A stretch of DNA of 64,000 nt from Lederbergia wuyishanensis (lineage in GTDB: Bacteria; Bacillota; Bacilli; Bacillales; Bacillaceae_C): NCBI RefSeq assembly GCF_022900255.1, contig NZ_JALIRM010000009.1, positions 62,001 to 126,000 of the forward strand, read 5' to 3'. The notes under the pieces were generated by a model. It made no database searches, was not told the origin of the DNA, and saw only the letters and a program-made list of their open reading frames with translations. Below are positions 26,356 through 35,276 of the stretch, in pieces. The translations under genes and the position numbers were made by a program. The stretch's first letter is position 1. Each line of letters begins with the position of its first letter.

Positions 26356-29300
26356 TTGAAAAAATACGTAACAATTGTAGGCTTAATGATAGTCATCTTA
26401 GCTATTCCTTTCTTTATTTGGTTATGGACTCCAAGCACTTCCTACCAGGTAGTGATCATGGATAAAGCTGAACCAATGGAGAAACTTCCACAACATTCGG
26501 GAATCATTTGGTTATTGAATCATTATAAGTTGAAAAAGGAAAATGGGGATCCTTACCGAACAAACTTAGATTATTATGGAGCCATACGTGATAAAAAAGG
26601 CGATAATGTTAAACTACGACACTTCCCATCGGATTTAAAAAATAGTAAGCTAATTTATCTTGCAGATGCATCAGGTTTTACAACGTCCGATCAGCAGTTG
26701 GCTAGCGGCGTTAGCAAAGAGGAATGGACCTCAATAACGGAACATGTTCAAAACAATGAAAGCACCTTAGTTACGGAATATAATATATTATCTTCACCTA
26801 AAGAGGCGGCAGTGCAAAAAGCTATAACCGATTTTTATCAAATCCAATGGAGTGGGTGGACAGGACGTTACTTTGAGGATCTTACTAAGAAAAACAGCGA
26901 TATCCCTAAACCGATTATTCAAACCTATGAAAAAAATATAGGGGAATGGAACTTTGATGGTGCAGGTTATATTTTGGTTAATGAAAGTGAAGATGCAGTT
27001 GTTGTGTTAGATAAAAAACATGGCGAAATTGGTGATGGAAAACTTCATCTTTCCTTTTCTGGTAAAGGAGAATCTACTTTTAATATGAAAGCAAGTCCTT
27101 CTTTTTATGGGTGGTTTGAAATTGTTAAAACCAATAACGAGGAAAATGTGCTTGCCTCCTTTTCATGGAACTTAACAGATAAGGGGAAAGAAACGGTTAA
27201 TAAATATGATATCCCGAATTCATTTCCTGCCATTATTAATAAAAAAGTAAACAATTCAGATGCTTTTTACTTTGCGGGTGATTTTAGCTATCTTCAAAAT
27301 GCTCCTGCTACTTATTCTTATGCAGGCTTAGAGAAGATAAAGTCCGCGCTTACTTTCGAATCGTTTTTTCCAGAAAGCAGTTTTTTTTGGAAAACCTATG
27401 TCCCTATGATGAAAAAAATAATGAAAGAAGGCGTCACTATTCATAAAAAAGAGCATCCAGTAACTTATGAAGAAAAGGACAATGTCTCTTATCGAACTCG
27501 CATTCATAACGATGCTTTTGAAGTGTATGTAGATGGTAAATGGGAACCTATCATGATAAAAGGTGTTAACCTCGGTATGGGGAAACCAGGCTATTTTCCA
27601 GGAGAGGCTGCTATTACAGAAGAGGAGTACTATCGTTGGTTTGAAGATATAGGGAAGATGAATGCTAATACAATAAGGGTGTACACTCTTCATCCTCCTG
27701 ATTTTTACCGTGCTTTAAAACGTTATAATGAATCCCATGAAAACCCATTATATATTTTACATGGTGTATGGATTGATGAGGGGCCTCTTGAGAAAACATT
27801 GGATGCGTACACTCCAGAGATCGTAGATGAATTTCAAGCTGAATATAAAAAAATCGTAGATGTCATTCATGGCAACAAAGTGGTTACTCAAAAGCCTGGA
27901 CATGCTTTTGGAAATTATCAGGCAGATATTTCACCTTATGTAGTTGGATGGGTCATTGGGATTGAATGGTATCCGTATATGGTCGACCAGATGACGACAA
28001 AATATAAAGATCAACCGGATTTCAATGGTTCTTACGTATATACTGAAGATGGAAATGGAATGGAACAATGGCTTGCTTGGCAGCTTGATGAATTATCAAA
28101 ATATGAAATTGAGCACTATAAGGCAATGCGGCCGATTAGCTTCACGAACTGGGTATCAACCGATTTATTGAATCATCCAGCAGAGCCATCGAATATGGAA
28201 GATATGGCTACAGTAAATCCTAATCATTTGAAGACGAAAAGTATCGCAAATGAGGTAGGCATGTTTGCTTCCTATCATGTATATCCGTATTACCCAGATT
28301 TTCTTAATTTAGAGGAAAAATACTCTTCCTATATTGATCACCGAGGGCAAAAAAACAACTATGCCGGCTATCTGCACGATTTAAAAAAGGCACATGATAT
28401 GCCTATTCTGATTGCTGAATATGGACTTCCAGCTTCCCGTGGACTCACTCATGTGAATCCTTTTGGTTGGAATCAAGGCTTTCTTACAGAAAAGGAGCAA
28501 GGCGAGTATCTTGTTCATCTTTATGAAGATATAAGGGAAGAGGGGATGCTAGGCGGATTGATTTTCACCTGGCAGGATGAATGGTTTAAACGAACGTGGA
28601 ATACGATGGATTTTGATAATCCAGACCGTAGACCATATTGGTCCAATGCTCAAACAAATGAGCAGCAATTTGGACTGTTAAGTTTCGACCAGTTGAAAAT
28701 AAAAATAGATGGTGATCAATCGGATTGGGACGGAATTGAGCCAGTTTATTCAAAGCCAGACCAACAATTGCAGCAAGTTTTTATGAATCATGATGAAAAA
28801 TATGTATATATCAGAATGGATGTAGAAAAGCTTGATGATTCATCAATTGTTCTATTATTCGATGTAAATACAGATCAAGGCAACAAGAAAATTTCATCTA
28901 TCCCACAAATAAATCTATCATTCGGGGCCGACTACCTTTTAAAAATTGAAGGAAAAGAAAAAGGGGAGCTTCTTGTAAACAGTTATTATGATACTTTCCT
29001 ATACCAGTATGGTATCCAGTTAAAAATGCTTGATCCTTTGCCTAAACAACCAATCGATAATAGCGGTACATTTAACCCAATTCGTTACGCGTTAAACAAA
29101 AAGATGGTAAGGCCGGACACGAATGAAATTCTACCATTTGAATCATATGAAACTGGTAAATTGCGTCATGGAAATGGAAATCCGGACTCTAAAGAATATG
29201 ATTCTTTGGCAGATTATTATATCAATGAGGAGAAGGGAATCATTGAGATTCGCATCCCTTGGCTGCTATTGAACGTAAAGGATCCGAGTCAACGAGAGGT

Positions 29301-29544
29301 GATGGGTGACCTCTATGAAACAGGAATGAAAGGATCGAAGGAGACAGATGGTATTTCAATTTCAGCACTCCTGTTAGACAAAGACAACCATTTGAAAGAA
29401 TCATTTCCACAGGTTGATCCTAGTACGAAAACGATATCAGATCCTTATAAGTATCAATGGGAGAAATGGGACATGCCTGTCTCAAAAGAAAGATTAAAAC
29501 AATCATACGACATTGTTAAAAAATTCTTTTCTACAATCAATTAA
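26356..29544 (+). CDS. Large membrane-anchored glycoside hydrolase-like protein
   Basis: A 1062-residue extracytoplasmic protein with a single N-terminal anchor or uncleaved signal (VTIVGLMIVILAIPFFIWLW). Residues about 40-330 are alpha/beta, with no family I can name. Residues about 385-735 form a GH2/GH5-like TIM barrel: IKGVNLGMGKPGYFPGE, WFEDIGKMNANTIRVYTLHPP, WVIGIEW with candidate acid/base Glu537, and ILIAEYG with candidate nucleophile Glu688. The last 320 residues contain a CBM9-like beta domain (IDGDQSDWDGIEP, then EKYVYIRMDVEKL). The start is TTG, with ATGAGGT upstream. It converges on an exopolysaccharide-type operon, so it may process that polymer. No closer family was recognised. 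Confidence 0.7.
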   Translation: MKKYVTIVGLMIVILAIPFFIWLWTPSTSYQVVIMDKAEPMEKLPQHSGIIWLLNHYKLKKENGDPYRTNLDYYGAIRDKKGDNVKLRHFPSDLKNSKLIYLADASGFTTSDQQLASGVSKEEWTSITEHVQNNESTLVTEYNILSSPKEAAVQKAITDFYQIQWSGWTGRYFEDLTKKNSDIPKPIIQTYEKNIGEWNFDGAGYILVNESEDAVVVLDKKHGEIGDGKLHLSFSGKGESTFNMKASPSFYGWFEIVKTNNEENVLASFSWNLTDKGKETVNKYDIPNSFPAIINKKVNNSDAFYFAGDFSYLQNAPATYSYAGLEKIKSALTFESFFPESSFFWKTYVPMMKKIMKEGVTIHKKEHPVTYEEKDNVSYRTRIHNDAFEVYVDGKWEPIMIKGVNLGMGKPGYFPGEAAITEEEYYRWFEDIGKMNANTIRVYTLHPPDFYRALKRYNESHENPLYILHGVWIDEGPLEKTLDAYTPEIVDEFQAEYKKIVDVIHGNKVVTQKPGHAFGNYQADISPYVVGWVIGIEWYPYMVDQMTTKYKDQPDFNGSYVYTEDGNGMEQWLAWQLDELSKYEIEHYKAMRPISFTNWVSTDLLNHPAEPSNMEDMATVNPNHLKTKSIANEVGMFASYHVYPYYPDFLNLEEKYSSYIDHRGQKNNYAGYLHDLKKAHDMPILIAEYGLPASRGLTHVNPFGWNQGFLTEKEQGEYLVHLYEDIREEGMLGGLIFTWQDEWFKRTWNTMDFDNPDRRPYWSNAQTNEQQFGLLSFDQLKIKIDGDQSDWDGIEPVYSKPDQQLQQVFMNHDEKYVYIRMDVEKLDDSSIVLLFDVNTDQGNKKISSIPQINLSFGADYLLKIEGKEKGELLVNSYYDTFLYQYGIQLKMLDPLPKQPIDNSGTFNPIRYALNKKMVRPDTNEILPFESYETGKLRHGNGNPDSKEYDSLADYYINEEKGIIEIRIPWLLLNVKDPSQREVMGDLYETGMKGSKETDGISISALLLDKDNHLKESFPQVDPSTKTISDPYKYQWEKWDMPVSKERLKQSYDIVKKFFSTIN

Positions 29545-29545
29545 A

Positions 29546-29583
29546 CAAACAACCACAAGTCGATTGCGATTTGTGGTTGTTTG
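29546..29583. terminator. Bidirectional terminator between convergent genes
   Basis: Perfect 13-bp stem CAAACAACCACAA / TTGTGGTTGTTTG shared by the glycosidase gene and the opposing kinase operon. Confidence 0.85.
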
Positions 29584-29595
29584 TTATCTTACTTA

Positions 29596-32448
29596 TTATA
29601 TTTTTGGAAAAAGAACTTCGCCATTTCCTCCAGAAATGCTGGCTTGTACAATGGCATCAATCGTTTTAGATAACTCATCAGGTGGATACGGTTTTGTTAA
29701 ATATTTTTCTATATTATATCTATTCATATTATTTTCATCTATATCAAGTGCAGAGGAAATGATAATAGGAATATTTTTGGTTTTATCTGTGCTCTTTAAT
29801 TTCTTGATGAGATCCCAACCGTTCATGTCGTCCCCTAACATTAAATCAATGACAAAGCCAACAAGCGGTAATTTTAAAGCCTCTTGATAAGCCATTTCCG
29901 GATTGTAGTGATGAATAACATTAAATCCCTTCCTTTTTAATTCATCTGATAAAAGAAGGGCAATGCTTGAATCATCTTCTACCATAATCACATTTAAACC
30001 AGTATGGTTCAGTTCGAGGTCTTCGTGTTGTTCAGTTTGCCGTTCGATGACGGGCAATGTGATAAATACGGTGGTACCTTTCCCTTCTTTAGATTCAATC
30101 CAAATTCTACCTCCATGCTGTTCAATGATTTCCTTGGAAATAGCAAGTCCCAATCCAGTACCGCCTATTTTTCTTCGTTCACTATTATCAATGCGTTTAA
30201 ATTTCTGAAATAGCGTGTGAATATCTTGTTCAGATATGCCTAATCCTTCATCACTAACGGATATAACAAGCTGGTTATGGTTGTTTCTTAAAGCTATTTC
30301 AACAGTTCCTCCATATGGTGAAAACTTAATGGCATTGCTTACTAAATTAGTTAATACTTGAACTAAGCGATCTTTATCACAACGTACAATATCATTCGCT
30401 GCCTCATCAACAAGATAGATGGAATGATTTTTCTCATGGATAAATTGATGGATTACATCGAGAGTAATCTCACCGATTCGACAATTCGACATATCGTATT
30501 GTTGTTTGCCAGATTCCATACGTTGAATATCGAGAAAATTATTGATTAAATTTGTCAGACGCTGGGCTTCTTTTTGAATCGTAGTAAGATATTTGTACTG
30601 ACGTTCAGGTGTGACTTTTTTGTTGAGCAATAATTCCGTAAATCCAAGAACACTTGATAAAGGAGTACGGAGTTCATGGCTGACGGTACTTACTAGCTCT
30701 GATTTCATCTGATCAACTTCATGCTCTTTTGTAATATCACGGTGAACAAAAATAGTTCCGACTCTTTCATTGTTTCGACAAACTGGAGATGCATAGACAT
30801 TCAGAAATGTTTCCTTAGGTTGTTTAATGGAATAACATAAATTCATTACTTCTGTTGTTTTTTCTGACATAGCGTCATTAAAAAATTGCTCTAGTTCCTC
30901 TTTGTTATCTGCGGTATCAAGGAAAGTTTCTATCCACTCATGAACAGGAATTTCGCTGTTATGTACCCAATCTGTCTGAAGGATGTTATTACATAATGTT
31001 TCATTAAATTGAAGCATAGTCCCATTAATGTCAACGAACTGTATTCCTTCATTTACATTGTTTACGATATCTTGATTTAACTTCCTAGAACTTTCTATCT
31101 GTTTATAGACTAATATTCGTCCGATTGAGAGTGAGACACGCTGAAGAATACCGATTAATTCTTCAATTTCTTCCTCATGAATAGGTGACCCTAATCTTGT
31201 TGCGCAAAAAACAGCTAGTATTTCATCATTTGAATCAAATACTCCACTATACAAGTCGTAAGCATAAAAAGGTTGCTCTGCAATTCCATTTTCTTCATTC
31301 GTTACAGTACGTTTAATCACGTATGCTCTTTCTTGTTTTAATCGCGCTTTATTGATCACTGCATTTTCGTTTACAACTCGTTTTATTGTTTCGTCTGATA
31401 ATCCATGAGATGCATAGATTTTTTCATCAGTAGTCCAAAAAATGCTTGCATCAAAAGGATATAAATCCTGTAAATACTGTTGGATAGAGTTAATGAGTTT
31501 TTGTTGATCTAATGTGAAAGTTAAATCATGGTTTAGCTTATTTAAGCGTTCAAGGCGATTCGTTGTTTTCTCTTGTACATTTAAGGATGTTTGTAGTTTT
31601 TGCTGATGTTCTTCAAGCTCAAGCTGTTGAGCCTGCAGTTCTTCGTTTTGTGTCATCAGCTCTTCCTCTTTGGATTGTAACGATTTTGCCATCTCTGAGA
31701 AGGAATGCATTAACTTTCCAATCTCATTTTTGGGATTCATTTTGGAAGTGAATGAAATAGGCTTACCTAAAGCTAATTGTTGTGAAGCTGCATCCAATTC
31801 TTCTATAGGTTTAATGATTCGATTTAAGATGACCCACATAGCAATGGACAATGCGATAAATCCAAGACTAAACAAGAGGGCGGAAATAAGGGTATAACTA
31901 TTCGATTTTTTCATTATTACTTCATTTGCTTTATTTAATTTGCTAATATTTTCATCTTTATACGAATTAATTCTCAACAAAAATCCATTTACTAAATCAC
32001 CAGATTCACCATGTGATAATTTTTGTAAAGCACCATAATCATTGGCATTTGCAAGCGCTAATCCTTTTGGAAGGACCCCGAAACGATATTTTTGATAAAA
32101 TTCTTCTAATTCGGATGCTAAATTTCGATCCTCTTCCTCTTCTGCCATTTTAGAAAATTGATTAATCTTTTCTTCTAATATATCTAAATGTTTATTTAAC
32201 AAAACAAGTTCATAATCATTTTTGAAGGCATAATAACCACGCGCACGAAGGATAACCTCATATAAAGAATGACCTAATTCATCGGCAACCGCAGTTTTCT
32301 TTTCGAGGTACTCTTGATCAGCCATTAATTTATTTTGAAGGTCATCAATGTATAAGCCTAAAAGACTCGATAAAATAACCATGATGGCGGAAATGATGAG
32401 AATTAGTCTTAATGATTCTTTACGAATGCCTTGATTGTGTTTATTCAT
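29596..32448 (-). CDS. Membrane hybrid sensor histidine kinase
   Basis: A 950-residue protein. In order: TM helix (14-33); a helical extracytoplasmic sensor of about 150 residues, CHASE3-like; TM helix (186-208); HAMP; a coiled coil (255-305); a GAF-like domain (310-450); a PAS domain (455-570); HisKA with SHELRTP (phospho-His591); HATPase with NLVSNAIKFS, DEGLGIS and GGTGLGLAI; and a C-terminal receiver (about 825-940, aspartate in VIDLMLGDD). It overlaps the next gene by 4 bp. Its receiver could pass phosphate to the Hpt domain of the diguanylate cyclase in the same operon; this is inference. Confidence 0.92.
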   Translation of the reverse strand: MNKHNQGIRKESLRLILIISAIMVILSSLLGLYIDDLQNKLMADQEYLEKKTAVADELGHSLYEVILRARGYYAFKNDYELVLLNKHLDILEEKINQFSKMAEEEEDRNLASELEEFYQKYRFGVLPKGLALANANDYGALQKLSHGESGDLVNGFLLRINSYKDENISKLNKANEVIMKKSNSYTLISALLFSLGFIALSIAMWVILNRIIKPIEELDAASQQLALGKPISFTSKMNPKNEIGKLMHSFSEMAKSLQSKEEELMTQNEELQAQQLELEEHQQKLQTSLNVQEKTTNRLERLNKLNHDLTFTLDQQKLINSIQQYLQDLYPFDASIFWTTDEKIYASHGLSDETIKRVVNENAVINKARLKQERAYVIKRTVTNEENGIAEQPFYAYDLYSGVFDSNDEILAVFCATRLGSPIHEEEIEELIGILQRVSLSIGRILVYKQIESSRKLNQDIVNNVNEGIQFVDINGTMLQFNETLCNNILQTDWVHNSEIPVHEWIETFLDTADNKEELEQFFNDAMSEKTTEVMNLCYSIKQPKETFLNVYASPVCRNNERVGTIFVHRDITKEHEVDQMKSELVSTVSHELRTPLSSVLGFTELLLNKKVTPERQYKYLTTIQKEAQRLTNLINNFLDIQRMESGKQQYDMSNCRIGEITLDVIHQFIHEKNHSIYLVDEAANDIVRCDKDRLVQVLTNLVSNAIKFSPYGGTVEIALRNNHNQLVISVSDEGLGISEQDIHTLFQKFKRIDNSERRKIGGTGLGLAISKEIIEQHGGRIWIESKEGKGTTVFITLPVIERQTEQHEDLELNHTGLNVIMVEDDSSIALLLSDELKRKGFNVIHHYNPEMAYQEALKLPLVGFVIDLMLGDDMNGWDLIKKLKSTDKTKNIPIIISSALDIDENNMNRYNIEKYLTKPYPPDELSKTIDAIVQASISGGNGEVLFPKI

Positions 32449-32804
32449 TGAAGAATCTCCTCGACAACAGACATTAAATCAAGAGGACTAAATGGTTTTG
32501 CCATAAAAAAGTCAGTACCAGCCTTGAGCATTTCCTGTTTATCTTTTTCTTGTGTTTTTGCCGTCAGCATTAACACTTTCAATTTCACCCTGAGCGTTGA
32601 AGGAATATGAGTCAACACTTCTATTCCTGTCATAGAGGGCATCATATAATCTAAAATCATTAAATCGTAGTTCTCTTTTTGTAGTTGTTCTAGAGCCGCC
32701 AATCCATCTGGGGCTTCGTGAATAATATAGCCCGAATCTTCCAGTGTATCGACAATTAACATTCTTAATATCTCTTCATCATCCACTACAAGTATTTTTT
32801 TCAT
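32445..32804 (-). CDS. Single-domain response regulator
   Basis: A 119-residue stand-alone receiver: VVDDEE acidic pair, LMILDYMMP with the phospho-acceptor Asp near residue 53, the MLTAK threonine and the MAKPFSP lysine. It has no output domain, so it acts as a phosphate shuttle or by protein contact. It is translationally coupled to the hybrid kinase. The start follows GAGAGGAGTATCTC. Confidence 0.92.
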   Translation of the reverse strand: MKKILVVDDEEILRMLIVDTLEDSGYIIHEAPDGLAALEQLQKENYDLMILDYMMPSMTGIEVLTHIPSTLRVKLKVLMLTAKTQEKDKQEMLKAGTDFFMAKPFSPLDLMSVVEEILQ

Positions 32805-32827
32805 AATGAGATACTCCTCTCAGGTGA

Positions 32828-34228
32828 TTAATCGCTTGATATACCTTTACGTTCCATCTCGCCCCATGACTTCTTCTTAGTAAATGCTAAGAACAGCCCT
32901 TCTATTTTTGCGCCAAGTAGAAGGGGACGGTACCAGAAGCTTTCTGTAAGTGCCCAAAAATACAATTTTAATAGATGGGAGATCTTTGGATATTTATGAA
33001 AGGTCCATTCTTCCAATAGAACAGACAAGACTGAAATAAGAGATCCATAGACAATGGTAACCCCAAACATGAACAGTGCAATTTTCGTATCAATGAATGA
33101 AAAAAGTAGCCCAAAAATAATAATCAAATAACCAAGAGCTTCTATTAATCCACTACACAACTCAACTATTAGAAAGTAAGGTAAGGAAATCATCCCTATT
33201 CCTTTATATTTTGGATTGAATAGCATTTTGCGGTGTATAAATAATGTCTCGGCTAAACCTCTTTGCCAGCGTAAACGTTGGCGATGAAGAACGTTTAATG
33301 TGGATGGAGCTTCTGTCCAACAAACGGGATCAGGGATATACTCTATACGTTCCTTCGATTTTTCTTCCTGTAACAGACGATGAATTCTGACGACAAGCTC
33401 CATATCCTCACCGAGTGTATGAGTATTATAACCACCAGCTCTTATAACGCGATCTTTATTAAAAATGCCAAATGCACCTGAAATGATAAGAAGAATGTTA
33501 AGCCGACTTAGTCCTATTCTACCTATTAAAAACCCTCGGAAATATTCAATAATTTGCATGATGACGATAGGCTGTGTAGGCAAATTAATTTCTTCAACTT
33601 TACTCTTTGATATTTTACAACCATTGGCGATACGAATACTTCCACCTGCAACAATAACTGATCCGTTCGACTCTACAATGGGCTTCATCGTTTTTATCAA
33701 TGAGTCAGATTCTAGTATAGAGTCACCGTCAATCGCACAAAAATATGGATATTTAGAAACATTAATACCTGCATTTAACGCATCTGCCTTTCCGCCATTT
33801 CGTTTTTTGACAAGAATAACGTCATCAAAAATAGTGGATTGATAGACATCCAGTATTTCGTTTGTTTCAAGATGCTTTCGAATCGCTGGAGATATCTTTT
33901 TCATTTGAAAGGTGTCAATCATGACTTCTGCTGTTCGATCTGAAGAACCGTCATCAACAACAATCACTTCAAAATCAGGATAATTTAACGATAACAATGA
34001 ACGAACTGTACTTGTTACTCCTAACTCTTCATTATATGCAGGTACGATGATGGATACAGGATAGGTTCTTTGTTTGTCTCTAAGCTCATCCGTATAAAGA
34101 TCTTTATTTAAATCCTTCTCTTTCTCTACCTTTTTGATAGCTAATATAAATAATAAAAAATAACTGAATCCGACGGTCGTCATGTAAATTGTTACTAATA
34201 TAGTAAAAAAATAAATAACCTTTTCCAT
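32828..34228 (-). CDS. Membrane GT2 processive glycosyltransferase
   Basis: A 466-residue protein: one N-terminal TM, a cytoplasmic GT2 catalytic domain, and about three C-terminal TMs. The domain has VIVVDDGSSD, CAIDGDS, TLGEDMEL and RQRLRWQRG (the Q-x-x-R-W motif of processive synthases such as PgaC, hyaluronan and cellulose synthases). It has no PilZ domain. It probably makes and exports a surface polysaccharide. Placed between signalling genes and the HEAT gene, it is the only obvious biosynthetic enzyme of the operon. The polymer is unknown. Confidence 0.88.
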   Translation of the reverse strand: MEKVIYFFTILVTIYMTTVGFSYFLLFILAIKKVEKEKDLNKDLYTDELRDKQRTYPVSIIVPAYNEELGVTSTVRSLLSLNYPDFEVIVVDDGSSDRTAEVMIDTFQMKKISPAIRKHLETNEILDVYQSTIFDDVILVKKRNGGKADALNAGINVSKYPYFCAIDGDSILESDSLIKTMKPIVESNGSVIVAGGSIRIANGCKISKSKVEEINLPTQPIVIMQIIEYFRGFLIGRIGLSRLNILLIISGAFGIFNKDRVIRAGGYNTHTLGEDMELVVRIHRLLQEEKSKERIEYIPDPVCWTEAPSTLNVLHRQRLRWQRGLAETLFIHRKMLFNPKYKGIGMISLPYFLIVELCSGLIEALGYLIIIFGLLFSFIDTKIALFMFGVTIVYGSLISVLSVLLEEWTFHKYPKISHLLKLYFWALTESFWYRPLLLGAKIEGLFLAFTKKKSWGEMERKGISSD

Positions 34229-34232
34229 TAGT

Positions 34233-35276
34233 CTACATAGTTCCTCCCATCATCGTTGACATCCATTGCTTCGCCATGTCTCTTGCATAACGATCTCGAT
34301 GTTGTTCGGCAATATATTGAAGTAACAGTTCCCCGTCTTGAAGCTGACTAATGGCTTGACCAGAGTAATAACGTACCCACCAAACTTGATCTCCGATTAA
34401 TTGATTTAAAAAAGGTTGAAAACGATTGAGCTTTAATTTTGCACATATTTTTACCGCAAGCATACGTTCCTGCCAAATTGTTGAAGAAAGAAAAGGAGTA
34501 ATTTCACTAGGATCTACCATTTGATTCATTTCTTCAAATGCTTGTAACACTCGTAATCTCGTTTCTCCATCTTTACTTAATAAATGGCGGCGCACGAATG
34601 GGAATCCATTTTGGTAATGATGATTACTTATCACCTGTATAAGAGCACGGAGAATTCGTTCATCATGTGAATTTGAAATCATGTTAATGATTGAATCGAT
34701 GTGCTTTACTTCATAACGTACCAATATATCAAATAATACTCTTTCAGGGATTTCGGTTTTTTTCACTAAGAAATTAATTAATCCCAGTTCCTGCAAGGAA
34801 GCAACAGTTTTCATCGTTTGAACTATCTCTTCGTCCAGTTTGTTCGAGGTGTTTAGTTTTTCTAAAAGTGGAAGGATAAATATTTTTAGTTTAAAAAGCT
34901 CAATTAAGGATAGGGTGTTCATCCGTGTAGACCATTGTCGACTTCGCAGTGCTTTTGTATATTTTTCAGTTAATAATGCAGCTGCTAAATGTTGGATACG
35001 GATAACATCTTCGTTTCTATTAACATTTCGTAAATAATCGATAAGGATTTTTTCAACGATAGCTAAATCATCGTCACGTCTCACTATTTCTTCAATATCC
35101 TGTTCAGGACTAGCCATTATATATTCAAGATAAATAGGCATGAGAGTTTCATATGTTTTTTTTACATATAGCTGACGTTTATTATTCTTGTACTTTCTTA
35201 TTAATAAGTAACATAGGATGAGTAACTGAGCAGCTGCGATGATCAAAATAAGATAGAGGAGGATCATTGTATTCAT
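34233..35276 (-). CDS. Membrane-anchored HEAT-repeat protein
   Basis: A 347-residue protein with one N-terminal membrane helix (ILLYLILIIAAAQLLILCYLL) and a cytoplasmic helical-repeat domain. Several degenerate HEAT-like units are visible (for example DERILRALIQVISNHHYQNGFPFVRRHLLS, and DQVWWVRYYSGQAISQLQDGELLLQYI). HEAT proteins are scaffolds. It lies directly upstream of the glycosyltransferase gene in the operon and may hold the synthase and its regulators together; this is inference. Confidence 0.75.
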   Translation of the reverse strand: MNTMILLYLILIIAAAQLLILCYLLIRKYKNNKRQLYVKKTYETLMPIYLEYIMASPEQDIEEIVRRDDDLAIVEKILIDYLRNVNRNEDVIRIQHLAAALLTEKYTKALRSRQWSTRMNTLSLIELFKLKIFILPLLEKLNTSNKLDEEIVQTMKTVASLQELGLINFLVKKTEIPERVLFDILVRYEVKHIDSIINMISNSHDERILRALIQVISNHHYQNGFPFVRRHLLSKDGETRLRVLQAFEEMNQMVDPSEITPFLSSTIWQERMLAVKICAKLKLNRFQPFLNQLIGDQVWWVRYYSGQAISQLQDGELLLQYIAEQHRDRYARDMAKQWMSTMMGGTM

